Below are positions 9,298 through 17,899 of a stretch of DNA of 64,000 bases, one piece after another. This DNA comes from Micromonospora rhizosphaerae (GTDB taxonomy: Bacteria; Actinomycetota; Actinomycetes; Mycobacteriales; Micromonosporaceae). The DNA lies in contig NZ_FMHV01000002.1 in the NCBI RefSeq assembly GCF_900091465.1, positions 3,844,001 to 3,908,000 of the forward strand, read 5' to 3'. The notes beneath the pieces are model-generated. The model was not told the DNA's origin and made no database searches. It saw only the letters and a list, made by a program, of their open reading frames with translations. Both the position numbers and the translations under genes were made by a program. Every line of letters starts with the position of its first letter. The stretch's first letter is position 1.

Positions 9298-10029
9298 TCA
9301 GTTCGCGGGGAGCATGGCCCAGACCACCTTGCCGTCGTCGATCGGGGAGCTGCCCCAGCGCCGGGTCAGCTCGCGGACCAGCATCAGCCCGCGGCCACCA
9401 TCGGCCAGTAGATCGCGATCGCCGGCGGGCCGCGCCGCGGCCGGGCTGCCGTCCCGGACCGCCACCTGGAGGTACGGCCGGCGCAGGGTCAGCGTCACCT
9501 GCATCGGGGTTCCCGCGTGCCGGACCACGTTGCCCACCAGCTCGGTGAGCACCAACGAGGCCGGGCCGGCCAGATCCGGGATGTTCCACCGGCCACAGGC
9601 GTCGGCGACCAGCTCCCGGGCCCGGCGGCAGGCACCGGCGACCGGCTCGAGGCGCGCCCGCAGCCGGGGCGCCGCGGCGGCGCCGGCCGCGGCGGTCGCC
9701 TCGGCGCGGTCCCGCCGGACCGGCACCACCCGGCACGCGGTGGACTCGGCCAGCCAGGTCGCCGCCTCCGGCGGCGGGGCGCAGAGCACCATCGGCACGG
9801 CCGGCCAGTCGGCGGCCCGCCGGGCGGCGGCGGCGAAGACGGAGAGCGCCAGCCGGTCCGCGACGGCGAGCCCGGTGAGATCGGCCACCAGCGCGTCCGG
9901 CTGCGCGGTCAGGCAGCGGTCGAGCACCGTGTGCACCGTGCGCATGGTGGCCAGATCCAGCGACCCGGCCAGCCGTACGACGGTGACCCTCGACTCGTCG
10001 CGGACCTCCCAGCTGATCCGGGTCGACAT
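9298..10029 (-). CDS. STAS-HATPase fusion: anti-sigma regulatory protein
   Basis: 243 residues from ATG (MSTRISWEVR). The promoter -10 at 10066-10071 would exclude the upstream GTG at 10065. An N-terminal STAS-like domain (residues ~1-90, VVRLAGSLDLATMRTVHTVL) lacks the usual phospho-Ser (VADRLALSVF). A C-terminal GHKL/HATPase domain has an N-box (LVLTELVGNVVRHA), G1-like VAVRDGSP and G2-like DGGRGLMLV, typical of RsbW/SpoIIAB serine kinases. The likely role is binding or phosphorylating partner-switch proteins that control SigB/F-type sigma factors, possibly the sigma-STAS protein encoded 2-3 kb away. It is preceded by its own SigB/F-like promoter. Confidence 0.85.
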   Translation of the reverse strand: MSTRISWEVRDESRVTVVRLAGSLDLATMRTVHTVLDRCLTAQPDALVADLTGLAVADRLALSVFAAAARRAADWPAVPMVLCAPPPEAATWLAESTACRVVPVRRDRAEATAAAGAAAAPRLRARLEPVAGACRRARELVADACGRWNIPDLAGPASLVLTELVGNVVRHAGTPMQVTLTLRRPYLQVAVRDGSPAAARPAGDRDLLADGGRGLMLVRELTRRWGSSPIDDGKVVWAMLPAN

Positions 10030-10065
10030 CAGGCCCTCGTTTCCGTCTCGTCGCGGACCTGTCAA

Positions 10066-10090
10066 CTACCCGCGACGAGCGCCGTCAAAC
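10066..10090 (-). promoter_or_regulatory. SigB/SigF-type promoter for the STAS-HATPase gene
   Basis: Minus strand GGTTT, 15-nt spacer after GTTT, then GGGTAG. The predicted transcription start falls about 30 bp upstream of the ATG at 10029, consistent with that start choice. Confidence 0.6.
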
Positions 10091-10115
10091 CGGAGCCGAC
10101 GCCCACCCGGGCTGA

Positions 10116-10577
10116 TCAGCGGCGACCCTGGCCACGGGTGGTGACCACGCCGAGCGCGATCATCCCGACGCCGAGCCCCAGGTGCAGCCAGTTGTCGGCG
10201 TTGTTGAGCGGGATGAAGTTCGCCGCGCTGGACATGTCGACCACCAGTCCGTAGAGCCAGAGCACGAGGTAGATCGGCCCGCCGCCGACCAGGAACGTCC
10301 GGGCGCCGGAGACCGTCCGGGCCAGGGCCAGGCCGGCGACGCCGAAGAGCAGGTGCACGATGTTGTGCAGCACCGAGACCTGGAAGAGACCGAGCAGCTT
10401 GGCGTCCGACTCATGGCCGGCGAAGTAGAGGTCGTCGAAGTTGCTGGTGATGCCCGGGATGAAGCCGAGCACGCCGATGACAAGGAAGATCACCCCGACG
10501 GTGGCCGCCGCCCGGCGTACCGGGGCGCGGCCGTCGGCCGGGTTCCGCCGGGCGCGGGAGTGGGCCATCGAGTTCAC
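10116..10577 (-). CDS. DUF4383 family membrane protein
   Basis: 153 residues. Starts at GTG (MNSMAHSRAR) directly after the strong ribosome-binding sequence GAGGAGAG; an ATG three codons on is the alternative. Four hydrophobic segments: VGVIFLVIGVLGFIPG, VLHNIVHLLFGVAGLALA, LVGGGPIYLVLWLYGLVV and WLHLGLGVGMIALGVV. HNIVHLLFGV and NWLHLGLG are typical of DUF4383, a small integral membrane family of unknown function common in actinobacteria. A weak SigB/F-like promoter (GTTT, 15 nt, GGGAAT) lies at 10610-10634. It may belong to the same stress set as its neighbours. Confidence 0.85.
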   Translation of the reverse strand: MNSMAHSRARRNPADGRAPVRRAAATVGVIFLVIGVLGFIPGITSNFDDLYFAGHESDAKLLGLFQVSVLHNIVHLLFGVAGLALARTVSGARTFLVGGGPIYLVLWLYGLVVDMSSAANFIPLNNADNWLHLGLGVGMIALGVVTTRGQGRR

Positions 10578-10686
10578 GGCGCTCTCCTCACCTGAAACGG
10601 ATCGCCCGCATTCCCGCCCCGGCCGGCGGCAAACGCCCGCCCGGCCCGATCCCCGTGCCGGGCCGGGCCGGGACTGGCCGGGACGC

Positions 10687-11844
10687 TCAGGCGGGCTGGA
10701 GCGGGCGGGCCGGTACGAGCTGGCGGACCCGCTCGTACAGGCCGACGTAGCTCTCCGCCATCAGCGCCGGGGTGAACCGCGCGGCGGCCTCCCGCCGGCA
10801 CTCGTCCGGCTCGAGCAGGCTGGCGGCGAGCACCAGGTCGCCCAGCTCCTCCTCGTCCGTGGTGAGCAGCCCGGTGCGGCCGTGCTCGATCAGCTCGGGC
10901 AGGCAGCCGCGGGCGGTGGAGACCACCGGCGTGCCCAGGGAAAGGGACTCGACCACGGCGGTCCCGCCGGGCTCCTCCCAGCGCAGCGGGAAGAGCGACG
11001 CCCGGGCGCCGGCGAGCAGGTCGTCGCGCTCCTGACCGGCGACCGTGCCGACCCAGCGGACCAGGTCGCCGTCGACGTGCGGGGCGACCTGGTCGTAGAA
11101 GAACCGGACGTCCGGGTTCTGCCGGGCCTCGTCGCCGGCCGCGGCCAGGTCCTCCGGCCGGTGGTACGGCCCGACGGGGCCGGCGAGCACCAGCGGGAAG
11201 CCGATCTGCTGGGCCAGCCGGGCGCCGAGGTCCTGTCCCTTGCCCGGGTTGATCCGACCCAGGACGATCGTGTAGTCGCCCTTTTCCACCGGGGGCCGGC
11301 GGTCGGCGCCGACGGCGAGCGGGGTGGACAGGTACACGTGCCCCACCGAGTGGTCCCGCAGCGCCTGCGGGGCGCGGGCCAGCTGCGAGGCGGAGACGCC
11401 GTTGACCCGGACCCGGTCGCCCCCGTCCAGGTTGCCGTAGAGCTCGGGGTGCTTGGCCAGGTCCCAGTGCAGCGTGTGCAGGACCGGCGGAGCGTCCGGG
11501 CCCATCGCGGCCATGGTGGCCAGGCCGACCGCCTCCACGTGGTCGTGCACCAGGTCGATGTCGTCGCGGGTGTGCAGCGCGCGCACCACCCCGTTCAGGT
11601 GTGCCTGTGAGACGCCGCAGACCTGGTTGTAGGGGCGCTGCAGGGCGTGGAACTGCCCGTCCGGGAAGACCCAGATCTTCTCGTCGACCGGCAGGGTGCT
11701 GGTCTCCACCGAGGCGAGCACCACCCGGACGCCGAGGCGACGCAGCTCCGGCACCAGGGTGGCCACCACGTTCTCGATCCCGCCGTAGCCCGGGGGCGGC
11801 ACGGACAACCAGGGACCGGCGTTCATCAGGACGGTCAGACTCAT
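10687..11844 (-). CDS. Family 4 glycosyltransferase
   Basis: 385 residues, GT-B fold. The N-terminal acceptor domain starts MSLTVLMNAG with PPPGYGGIENVVATLVPEL; the C-terminal nucleotide-sugar domain has YTIVLGRINPGKGQDL, FPLRWEEPGGTAVVESLSLG (the EX7E catalytic motif) and GTPVVSTARGCLPELI. It resembles transferases of the glucosylglycerate/capsule type, but donor and acceptor cannot be read from sequence. It follows gpgS on the same strand with a 130-bp gap, so the two may share a pathway. Preceded by GGGAAGGGACC. Confidence 0.9.
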   Translation of the reverse strand: MSLTVLMNAGPWLSVPPPGYGGIENVVATLVPELRRLGVRVVLASVETSTLPVDEKIWVFPDGQFHALQRPYNQVCGVSQAHLNGVVRALHTRDDIDLVHDHVEAVGLATMAAMGPDAPPVLHTLHWDLAKHPELYGNLDGGDRVRVNGVSASQLARAPQALRDHSVGHVYLSTPLAVGADRRPPVEKGDYTIVLGRINPGKGQDLGARLAQQIGFPLVLAGPVGPYHRPEDLAAAGDEARQNPDVRFFYDQVAPHVDGDLVRWVGTVAGQERDDLLAGARASLFPLRWEEPGGTAVVESLSLGTPVVSTARGCLPELIEHGRTGLLTTDEEELGDLVLAASLLEPDECRREAAARFTPALMAESYVGLYERVRQLVPARPLQPA

Positions 11845-11974
11845 CGCGCTGGGTCCCTTCCCTCGGCGGCGCCCCCGTCGGCCGTCCGCGCAACAGCGAC
11901 CGGCCCCTCGGGCCGGCCGTCAACGCCGTGCGCCGGTCCGCTGGACCGGCCGTCCGCACCGCCGTGGGCGGCGC

Positions 11975-12970
11975 TCACGCCGCCACCCGCCGCCGGGGCA
12001 CCCGGTGCCGCAGCTGGGCCAGTGGGGGTCGCTCCTCGATGGAGACGTCGCTGACCACGATCTCCCGGTCCAGGTTGGGCAGCGTGTCCGAGCCGCCGCG
12101 CCGGAACTGGGTGAGCAGGGCGATGGGGTCGCTCCCCGGGCTCGCCCAGCCCCGGCGCTGCAATCGGGACCAGGCGGTGAGCATGATCTGGGCGGACATC
12201 CGGCCCAGCGCCGCGGTGTCCTGGTGGCGGTGCTTGCGCTCGCCGAGGTCCACCTGTGCCAGCGCGTCGAGGCCGACCAGCTCCAGCAGGTCGATCAGCA
12301 TCGCCGTCTCGACGCCGTAGTCGGAGACGAACGGCACCTGCTCCAGCACCTCCCGGCGAGCGGCGTACTCGCCGGCGAGGGGCTGCACGAAGCCGGCCAG
12401 CTCCGGCCAGAAGAGGTTGAGCAGCGGTCGGGCCATCAGCTCGGTCACCCGTCCGCCGCCGTCGGCCTCCACGCTGGTCGTCCCGACCAGCGGCCGGTGG
12501 TAGAAGCCCTTGACGAAGTCGACCGACGGGTCGGTCAGCAGCGGACCGATGAGGCCGGTGACGAAGTGCGGCCGGAACTCGCGCAGGTCGGCGTCGAGGA
12601 ACGCGACCACATCGCCCTCCGCGGCGGCGAGCCCGGCCCAGAGCGCGTCACCCTTGCCGGTCAGTCGGGGCAGGCCCTCGGTCATCTCGTCCTGGCTCAC
12701 CACCTCCGCGCCGGCGGCGCGAGCCACCTGCGCGGTGCGGTCAGTCGACCGGGAGTCCACCACGATCAGCTCGTCGACCAGGGGATTCCGGTCCATCAGG
12801 TGGCCCCGGATCGTCGACACGATCGCGCCGACGGTGTCCTCCTCGTTGTGTGCCGGCAGGACCACGCTGACCCGGCTGTGCCCCTTGGCGCGCAGCAGCC
12901 GCCGGGCCGGCCACTCCGTGGCAGAGGTGGTCCGATAGGTGGCCCACGCCTCCACCACAGGTGACACCAT
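11975..12970 (-). CDS. gpgS: Glucosyl-3-phosphoglycerate synthase
   Basis: 331 residues from the ATG giving MVSPVVEAWA; a GTG at 12994 would add eight. GT81 family: transfers glucose from a nucleotide sugar to 3-phosphoglycerate, the first step to glucosylglycerate and polymethylated polysaccharides. Diagnostic features match Rv1208-type enzymes: VSVVLPAHNEEDTVGAIV, VDELIVVDSRSTD, the LDADLR metal motif, GGGRVTELMARPLL and PLAGEYAARREVLEQVPF. No phosphatase (GpgP) gene is adjacent. It is divergent from the Gfo/Idh-MDR pair at 13183. Confidence 0.9.
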   Translation of the reverse strand: MVSPVVEAWATYRTTSATEWPARRLLRAKGHSRVSVVLPAHNEEDTVGAIVSTIRGHLMDRNPLVDELIVVDSRSTDRTAQVARAAGAEVVSQDEMTEGLPRLTGKGDALWAGLAAAEGDVVAFLDADLREFRPHFVTGLIGPLLTDPSVDFVKGFYHRPLVGTTSVEADGGGRVTELMARPLLNLFWPELAGFVQPLAGEYAARREVLEQVPFVSDYGVETAMLIDLLELVGLDALAQVDLGERKHRHQDTAALGRMSAQIMLTAWSRLQRRGWASPGSDPIALLTQFRRGGSDTLPNLDREIVVSDVSIEERPPLAQLRHRVPRRRVAA

Positions 12971-13182
12971 CGATTCTGTATCCCGCACAGGCACACCCCC
13001 AGGTTGTGGTGGAAACGCGAAGTCGGTTTTCCCAGAAGCGGCCCCGCGCTAACCCGATCATGCCCAATAGCTTGATCAGGGCCGGCGCACCGGACGGTTC
13101 CCCGCCGGTGAACGTTTGATTGCGTGCCTGCGGGGGGAGAGCTGTCGACGTCGTCGTGAACAGTGGCGGGAGGGTCGGTGGA

Positions 13183-14214
13183 ATGCGCACGTGCCGGGTG
13201 GGACTGGTAGGGGCCGGCGGGGTGGCGCAACGCCACGCCCGGGTGTTGACCGGGTTCGAGGACGTGGAACTGCTCGGGGTGACCGATGTCGCCCGGGACG
13301 CGGCGGAGGCGCTCGCCGGGGCGCACGGGGGCCGGGCCTTCGTCGATGTGACGGAGCTGCTCGCGACCGGCCCCGACGCCGTGTACGTCTGCGTTCCGCC
13401 GTTCGCGCACGGACCGGTCGAGGAGGCGGTGATCGACGCCGGCGTGCCGATGTTCGTGGAGAAGCCGGTCGCGGTGGACCTGGCGACCGCCGAGCGGATC
13501 GCCGAGCTGGTCGAGCGGCGCGGACTGCTCACCGCCGTCGGCCACCACTGGCGCTACCTGCATGTGGTGGAGCAGGCCCGGGAGCTGCTCGGCGACCGTC
13601 CGGTGCGGATGGTCAACGGCGCGTGGCTGGACAAGGTCCCGCCGGTGACCTGGTGGGCCCGGTGTGACCGCTCCGGCGGCCCGGTGGTCGAGCAGGCCGC
13701 GCACGTGCTCGACCTGGTCCGGCTGCTGGTCGGAGAGGCCTCCGAGGTGACCGCGTACGGCGACGGCACCCCGCCGCCCGTCGAGGGCGCCGACATCGAC
13801 TCGGTCACCGCGGCGACGCTGCGCTTCACCAGCGGCGCCGTCGGCACCCTCGCCGCGGCCTGCGTACTGGGCTGGAAGCACCGGGCCGGCCTGGAGATCC
13901 TGGCCGACGGGCTGGCGATGTCGCTGGCCGAGGACGGCCTGCTGATCTGCGACGGCGACGGCGAGCGGCAGCTGCCCGCCGACCCGGACGGCGCCCGGGT
14001 GGCCGTCGACCGGGCATTCGTCGACGCGGTCCGGGGCGTCGGCGACGACATCCGTGTCCCGTACGCCGAGGCGCTGCGCACCCAGCGGCTCGCCATCGCG
14101 ATCGCCGAATCCGCCCGGACCGGGCGCAGCGTGGCGCTGCCCACCGGGCCGGCCGCGCGGGTGACCACCCCCGTGGCCCAGGCGGTGCCGACGGGGGTGA
14201 CCGTCGATGCGTGA
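13183..14214 (+). CDS. Gfo/Idh/MocA-family NAD(P)-dependent oxidoreductase
   Basis: 343 residues from ATG MRTCRVGLVG, preceded by GGGAGGGTCGG. N-terminal Rossmann fold with GLVGAGGVAQRHARVL, the EKP motif in PMFVEKPVAVDL (dinucleotide and catalytic Lys) and GHHWRYLHVVEQA; C-terminal mixed alpha/beta domain. The family oxidises or reduces sugars, inositols and related polyols. It overlaps the next gene by 8 bp, so both are co-translated. In some bacteria these two activities are fused in one bi-domain oxidoreductase linked to polysaccharide synthesis, which fits the nearby glycosyltransferases. Confidence 0.9.
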   Translation: MRTCRVGLVGAGGVAQRHARVLTGFEDVELLGVTDVARDAAEALAGAHGGRAFVDVTELLATGPDAVYVCVPPFAHGPVEEAVIDAGVPMFVEKPVAVDLATAERIAELVERRGLLTAVGHHWRYLHVVEQARELLGDRPVRMVNGAWLDKVPPVTWWARCDRSGGPVVEQAAHVLDLVRLLVGEASEVTAYGDGTPPPVEGADIDSVTAATLRFTSGAVGTLAAACVLGWKHRAGLEILADGLAMSLAEDGLLICDGDGERQLPADPDGARVAVDRAFVDAVRGVGDDIRVPYAEALRTQRLAIAIAESARTGRSVALPTGPAARVTTPVAQAVPTGVTVDA

Positions 14215-15295
14215 CAAGGTCGTGGTGGTCAGCGGCCCCGGCAAGGTGGAACTGGTCGAGCAGGACGCCGCCGAGCTGCGGGACGGCACCTTCCGGGTGC
14301 AGACCCTCTACAGCGGCGTCTCCGCGGGCACCGAGCTGAGCTACGTCAAGGGCACCAACCCCTACCTCAACGTCAACTGGAACGCCGACCTCGGCCTGTT
14401 CCAGCCGGGCGAGGCGAGCAGCCCGTACCCGGTGACCCGGCTCGGCTACATGCAGGTCGGCCGGGTGGTGGAGAGCCGTACCCCGGCGATCCCGGTGGGC
14501 ACGATCGGCGCGATGACGTACGGGCACCGCACCGGCCACGTCGCCGACCCGGTCGCCGAACGCTTCGTGCCGCTGCCGGACGACCTCGACCCGGTACTCG
14601 GCGTCTACGTCGCGCACATGGGCCCGATCTGCGCCAACGGGCTGCTGCACGCCGCCGCCGACCTTTGCGGCACCGACGTGCGGTCGCTCGGCGACGGCGT
14701 CCGTGGCCGCCGGGTCGCGGTGGTCGGCAGCGGGGTGGTGGCGCTGCTCACCGCGCTCTTCGCCAAGCGGTACGGTGCCGCCTCCGTGGTGGTGCTCGAC
14801 CCGACCCCGCAGCGGCGGGAGGTGGCCGAGGCGCTCGGCCTGGAGGCGCTCGACCCGGAGGCCGACGACCCGGCGGTGGTGCTCAAGACCCGATGGAACC
14901 ACGCCGCTGGTGACCGCGGCGCCGACGTGGTCTTCCAGTGCCGGGGCCAGGCCTGGGCGTTGCACCTCGCGCTGCGCCTGCTGCGCCCGCAGGGCACGGC
15001 CATCGACCTGGCCTTCTACCAGGCCGGCGCGGACGAGGTCCGGCTCGGCGAGGAGTTCCACCACAACGGGCTGTCGCTGCGCTGCGCGCAGATCGCCCGG
15101 GTGCCCCGGGGGCTCGCCCCCATCTGGGACCGGGAACGGCTCTCCGCGGAGACCATCGAGCTGCTGCGGCAGTACGGCGACCTGATCCGCAAGCATGTGG
15201 TCTCGGCGGTGGTGCCGTTCGAGGAGGCCCCGGCGCTGCTGACCGACCTGGCCGAGCGCCGCCGGCAGGAACTCCAGGTGGTGCTGACCGGCTGA
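14207..15295 (+). CDS. MDR-superfamily dehydrogenase, zinc-ligand-poor type
   Basis: 362 residues, starting inside the 3' end of the Gfo/Idh gene. Medium-chain dehydrogenase fold with the nucleotide-binding motif RVAVVGSGVVALLTALFAKR and an acidic strand end (VVVLDPTPQ). The catalytic-zinc Cys usual near residue 38 is replaced in YSGVSAGTELSYVKG, as in BchC and bi-domain oxidoreductase relatives. It probably reduces or oxidises the same sugar- or polyol-like substrate as its partner. The substrate is not deducible. Confidence 0.85.
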   Translation: MRDKVVVVSGPGKVELVEQDAAELRDGTFRVQTLYSGVSAGTELSYVKGTNPYLNVNWNADLGLFQPGEASSPYPVTRLGYMQVGRVVESRTPAIPVGTIGAMTYGHRTGHVADPVAERFVPLPDDLDPVLGVYVAHMGPICANGLLHAAADLCGTDVRSLGDGVRGRRVAVVGSGVVALLTALFAKRYGAASVVVLDPTPQRREVAEALGLEALDPEADDPAVVLKTRWNHAAGDRGADVVFQCRGQAWALHLALRLLRPQGTAIDLAFYQAGADEVRLGEEFHHNGLSLRCAQIARVPRGLAPIWDRERLSAETIELLRQYGDLIRKHVVSAVVPFEEAPALLTDLAERRRQELQVVLTG

Positions 15296-15414
15296 CCCGG
15301 CGCGGCCCGCTCAACCCTCGCGAACCGGGATGACGAGACGTATTCCGGACAGCCCGAGGGGCCCCAACCGGCCGGGCCGCGAAAGCCGGCCCAGTTCGCG
15401 TACCGTTGCCGCTC

Positions 15415-17709
15415 ATGGGTGTGTCGCAACGGTTCAAGAGCAGGTTCCGCCGGTTCCTCCAGCGCCCCGGCACGACGGTCGACCTGGGCCCGCTGGAGAA
15501 GCTGCTGCCGGCCATCGAGGCGCGCGAGGAGGAGCTGAAGGCGCTCGACGACGCCGAGCTGACCGAGGCCGCCGCCGCCGCCTCCGGCTACGAGGAGCTC
15601 TGCGCGATCGGTCGGGAGGCGGCCCGCCGCGGGCTCGACCAGCGGCCGTACGACGTGCAGCTGCTCGGCGCGATGGCGCTGCTCTCCGGCAAGGTCGCCG
15701 AGATGGCCACCGGTGAGGGCAAGACGCTCACCGCGACCATCGCCGCGTACGGCCACGTCCGGATGGGCAACGGACCGGTGCACGTGCTCACCGTCAACGA
15801 CTACCTGGCCCGCCGGGACGCCGAGTGGATGGGGCCCGTCTACACCCTGCTCGGGCTCACCGTCGGCTGGGTCAACGAGGCGTCCACCCCCGAGGAGCGC
15901 CGCGCCGCGTACGCCTGCGACGTCACCTACGTCTCGGTCAGCGAGGCCGGCTTCGACTACCTCCGCGACCAGCTCGTCACCGACCTCGACGACCGGGTCC
16001 AGCGGCCGCTGAAGACCGCGATCGTCGACGAGGCCGACTCGATCCTGATCGACGAGGCCCGGGTGCCGATGGTCCTCGCCGGCGCGGTCCCCGGCGAGCA
16101 GGACCCGGTGCACGCCGCCGCCGCGCTGGTCCGCGGGCTGCGCAACGGCAAGCACTACACCATCGCCGAGGACGGCCGCAGCGTCGCCTTCACCTCCGCC
16201 GGCCTGGCCGCCGTCGAGGCCAAGCTCGGCGGCATCGACCTGTACGACACCGAGCACGTCGAGCAGCTCTCCGCGATCAACGTGGCGCTGCACGCGCACG
16301 CCCTGCTGCACCGCGACGTCGACTACATCGTGCGGGACGGCTCGGTCGAGCTGATCGACGAGATGCGCGGCCGGGTCGCCCAGCGCCGCCGCTGGCCGGA
16401 CGGGCTCCAGGCGGCGGTCGAGGCGAAGGAGGGCCTCGACGCGACCGCCGAGGGCGAGGTGCTCGGCACGATCGCCGTGCAGGCGTACATCGCGCTCTAT
16501 CCGACGGTCTGCGGGATGACGGCGACCGCGGTGCTGGTCGGCGACCAGCTCCGTGAGTTCTTCGGCCTCGAGGTGGCGGTGATCCCGCCGAACACCCCGT
16601 GCATCCGGGAGGACGAGCCGGACCGGATCTACGCCACCCAGGCGGAGAAGGAGGAGGCGCTGATCGACGAGATCAAGCGCTGCCACTCCGCCGGGCGGCC
16701 GGTGCTGGTCGGCACCCTGGACGTGAAGGAGTCCGAGCAGCTGGCCGCCGGGCTGAACGCCGCCGGGGTGCCCTGCATGGTGCTCAACGCCAAGAACGAC
16801 GACGAGGAGGCGGCGATCATCGCCGAGGCCGGCGCGTACGGCGCGGTCACCGTCTCCACCCAGATGGCCGGGCGGGGCGTCGACATCCGGCTGGGCGGCA
16901 GCGACCAGGCCGACCGGGAGCGGGTGGCCGAGCTGGGCGGGCTCTACGTGATCGGCAGCGGCCGGCACGACAGCCGCCGGGTCGACGACCAGCTCCGCGG
17001 CCGGGCCGGCCGGCAGGGTGACCCGGGCGGCTCGGTCTTCCTCGTCAGCCTGGAGGACGACCTGGTGGTCCGGCACGCCGGCGACACCGTCCCGCCGTCG
17101 CCCCGGATGAACGCCGACGGCCTGGTCACCGACCCGCAGGTGGACTACGCCGTCGAGCACGCCCAGCGGGTCGCCGAGGGGGTCAACCACGAGATCCACC
17201 GCAACACCTGGCGCTACAGCGTGGTGATCGAGCAGCAGCGCAAGGCGCTCGCAGAGCGGCGGGAGCGGCTGCTCACCAGCGACATCGCGGCGCTGATGCT
17301 GCTCGAGCGGGTGCCGGAGAAGGCCGGCGAGATGGACGAGGACCTGCTCGCCGACGCGGCCCGGTCGATCGCCCTCTACCACCTGGACCGGCTCTGGGCC
17401 GAGCACCTGGCCGAGCTGTCGGAGGTCCGCGAGGGCGTGCACCTGCGGGCGCTGGGGCGCCTCGATCCGCTGGACGAGTTCCACCGCAGCGCCGTCCCGG
17501 CGTTCAACGCGCTGATCCCCGAGATCGAGACCCGCACCATCGCCACCTTCGAGGAGACGGAGTTCGACGAGGGCTGGCAGCCGGACGCCGCGAAGCTGGT
17601 CCGGCCGAGCGCCACCTGGACCTACCTGGTCCACGACAACCCGTTCGGCTCCGAGCTCGACCGGCTGATCGCCTCGGTCGGCCGGCGGCTCAGCTCCGCC
17701 TCGCGCTGA
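15415..17709 (+). CDS. secA2: Accessory preprotein translocase ATPase SecA2
   Basis: 764 residues from ATG MGVSQRFKSR; a TTG nine bases earlier is less likely. SecA motor: Walker A EMATGEGKTLTAT with Lys103, VLTVNDYLARRDAEWMGPVY, the DEAD-like VDEADSILIDEAR, QMAGRGVDIRLGG, and RRVDDQLRGRAGRQGDPGGS. Shorter than housekeeping SecA (about 900 or more residues) and without the C-terminal zinc-binding tail, as expected of SecA2, which exports a subset of proteins. It is alone, with no accessory SecY2 or Asp genes nearby, like actinobacterial SecA2 systems that use the normal SecYEG channel. Confidence 0.92.
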   Translation: MGVSQRFKSRFRRFLQRPGTTVDLGPLEKLLPAIEAREEELKALDDAELTEAAAAASGYEELCAIGREAARRGLDQRPYDVQLLGAMALLSGKVAEMATGEGKTLTATIAAYGHVRMGNGPVHVLTVNDYLARRDAEWMGPVYTLLGLTVGWVNEASTPEERRAAYACDVTYVSVSEAGFDYLRDQLVTDLDDRVQRPLKTAIVDEADSILIDEARVPMVLAGAVPGEQDPVHAAAALVRGLRNGKHYTIAEDGRSVAFTSAGLAAVEAKLGGIDLYDTEHVEQLSAINVALHAHALLHRDVDYIVRDGSVELIDEMRGRVAQRRRWPDGLQAAVEAKEGLDATAEGEVLGTIAVQAYIALYPTVCGMTATAVLVGDQLREFFGLEVAVIPPNTPCIREDEPDRIYATQAEKEEALIDEIKRCHSAGRPVLVGTLDVKESEQLAAGLNAAGVPCMVLNAKNDDEEAAIIAEAGAYGAVTVSTQMAGRGVDIRLGGSDQADRERVAELGGLYVIGSGRHDSRRVDDQLRGRAGRQGDPGGSVFLVSLEDDLVVRHAGDTVPPSPRMNADGLVTDPQVDYAVEHAQRVAEGVNHEIHRNTWRYSVVIEQQRKALAERRERLLTSDIAALMLLERVPEKAGEMDEDLLADAARSIALYHLDRLWAEHLAELSEVREGVHLRALGRLDPLDEFHRSAVPAFNALIPEIETRTIATFEETEFDEGWQPDAAKLVRPSATWTYLVHDNPFGSELDRLIASVGRRLSSASR

Positions 17710-17716
17710 CCGTTGC

Positions 17717-17760
17717 AAGGGGTCCCTTTCCGCCCGTAACCCGGAGGAAAGGGACCCCTT
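17717..17760 (+). terminator. Intrinsic-type hairpin after secA2
   Basis: A perfect 15-bp inverted repeat AAGGGGTCCCTTTCC, a 14-nt loop and the complementary arm, just after the secA2 stop. The exact stem may be a dispersed element in this genome; only one copy occurs in the window. Confidence 0.8.
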
Positions 17761-17765
17761 TGCGC

Positions 17766-17792
17766 GGTTTCGATCCTGGTTTGGGAGGGTAG
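17766..17792 (+). promoter_or_regulatory. SigB/SigF-type promoter for the GAF-ANTAR gene
   Basis: GGTTT followed after 16 nt by GGGTAG; the start codon lies about 105 bp downstream. It begins immediately after the secA2 terminator, as expected for an independent unit. Confidence 0.6.
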
Positions 17793-17899
17793 TAGCCCGG
17801 GGCTTTCGAGTCGGGAGAGATCAAGAGGATGAGGCAGGCAATGGCGCCGAAGGGGAACACCAGGCGGTCGTACGCGGGGGCGGCGGGGGCCGTGGCCCG

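Noticed and set aside
12993..13016. SigB/F-type promoter for gpgS (GTTT, 14 nt, GGGTGT)
   Set aside because: Spacer and -10 both deviate, and the element would overlap a possible start codon; too weak to list.
15016..17718. 900-codon open frame antisense to secA2
   Set aside because: A GC-bias shadow; SecA2 motifs on the plus strand are unambiguous and the antisense protein is low-complexity.
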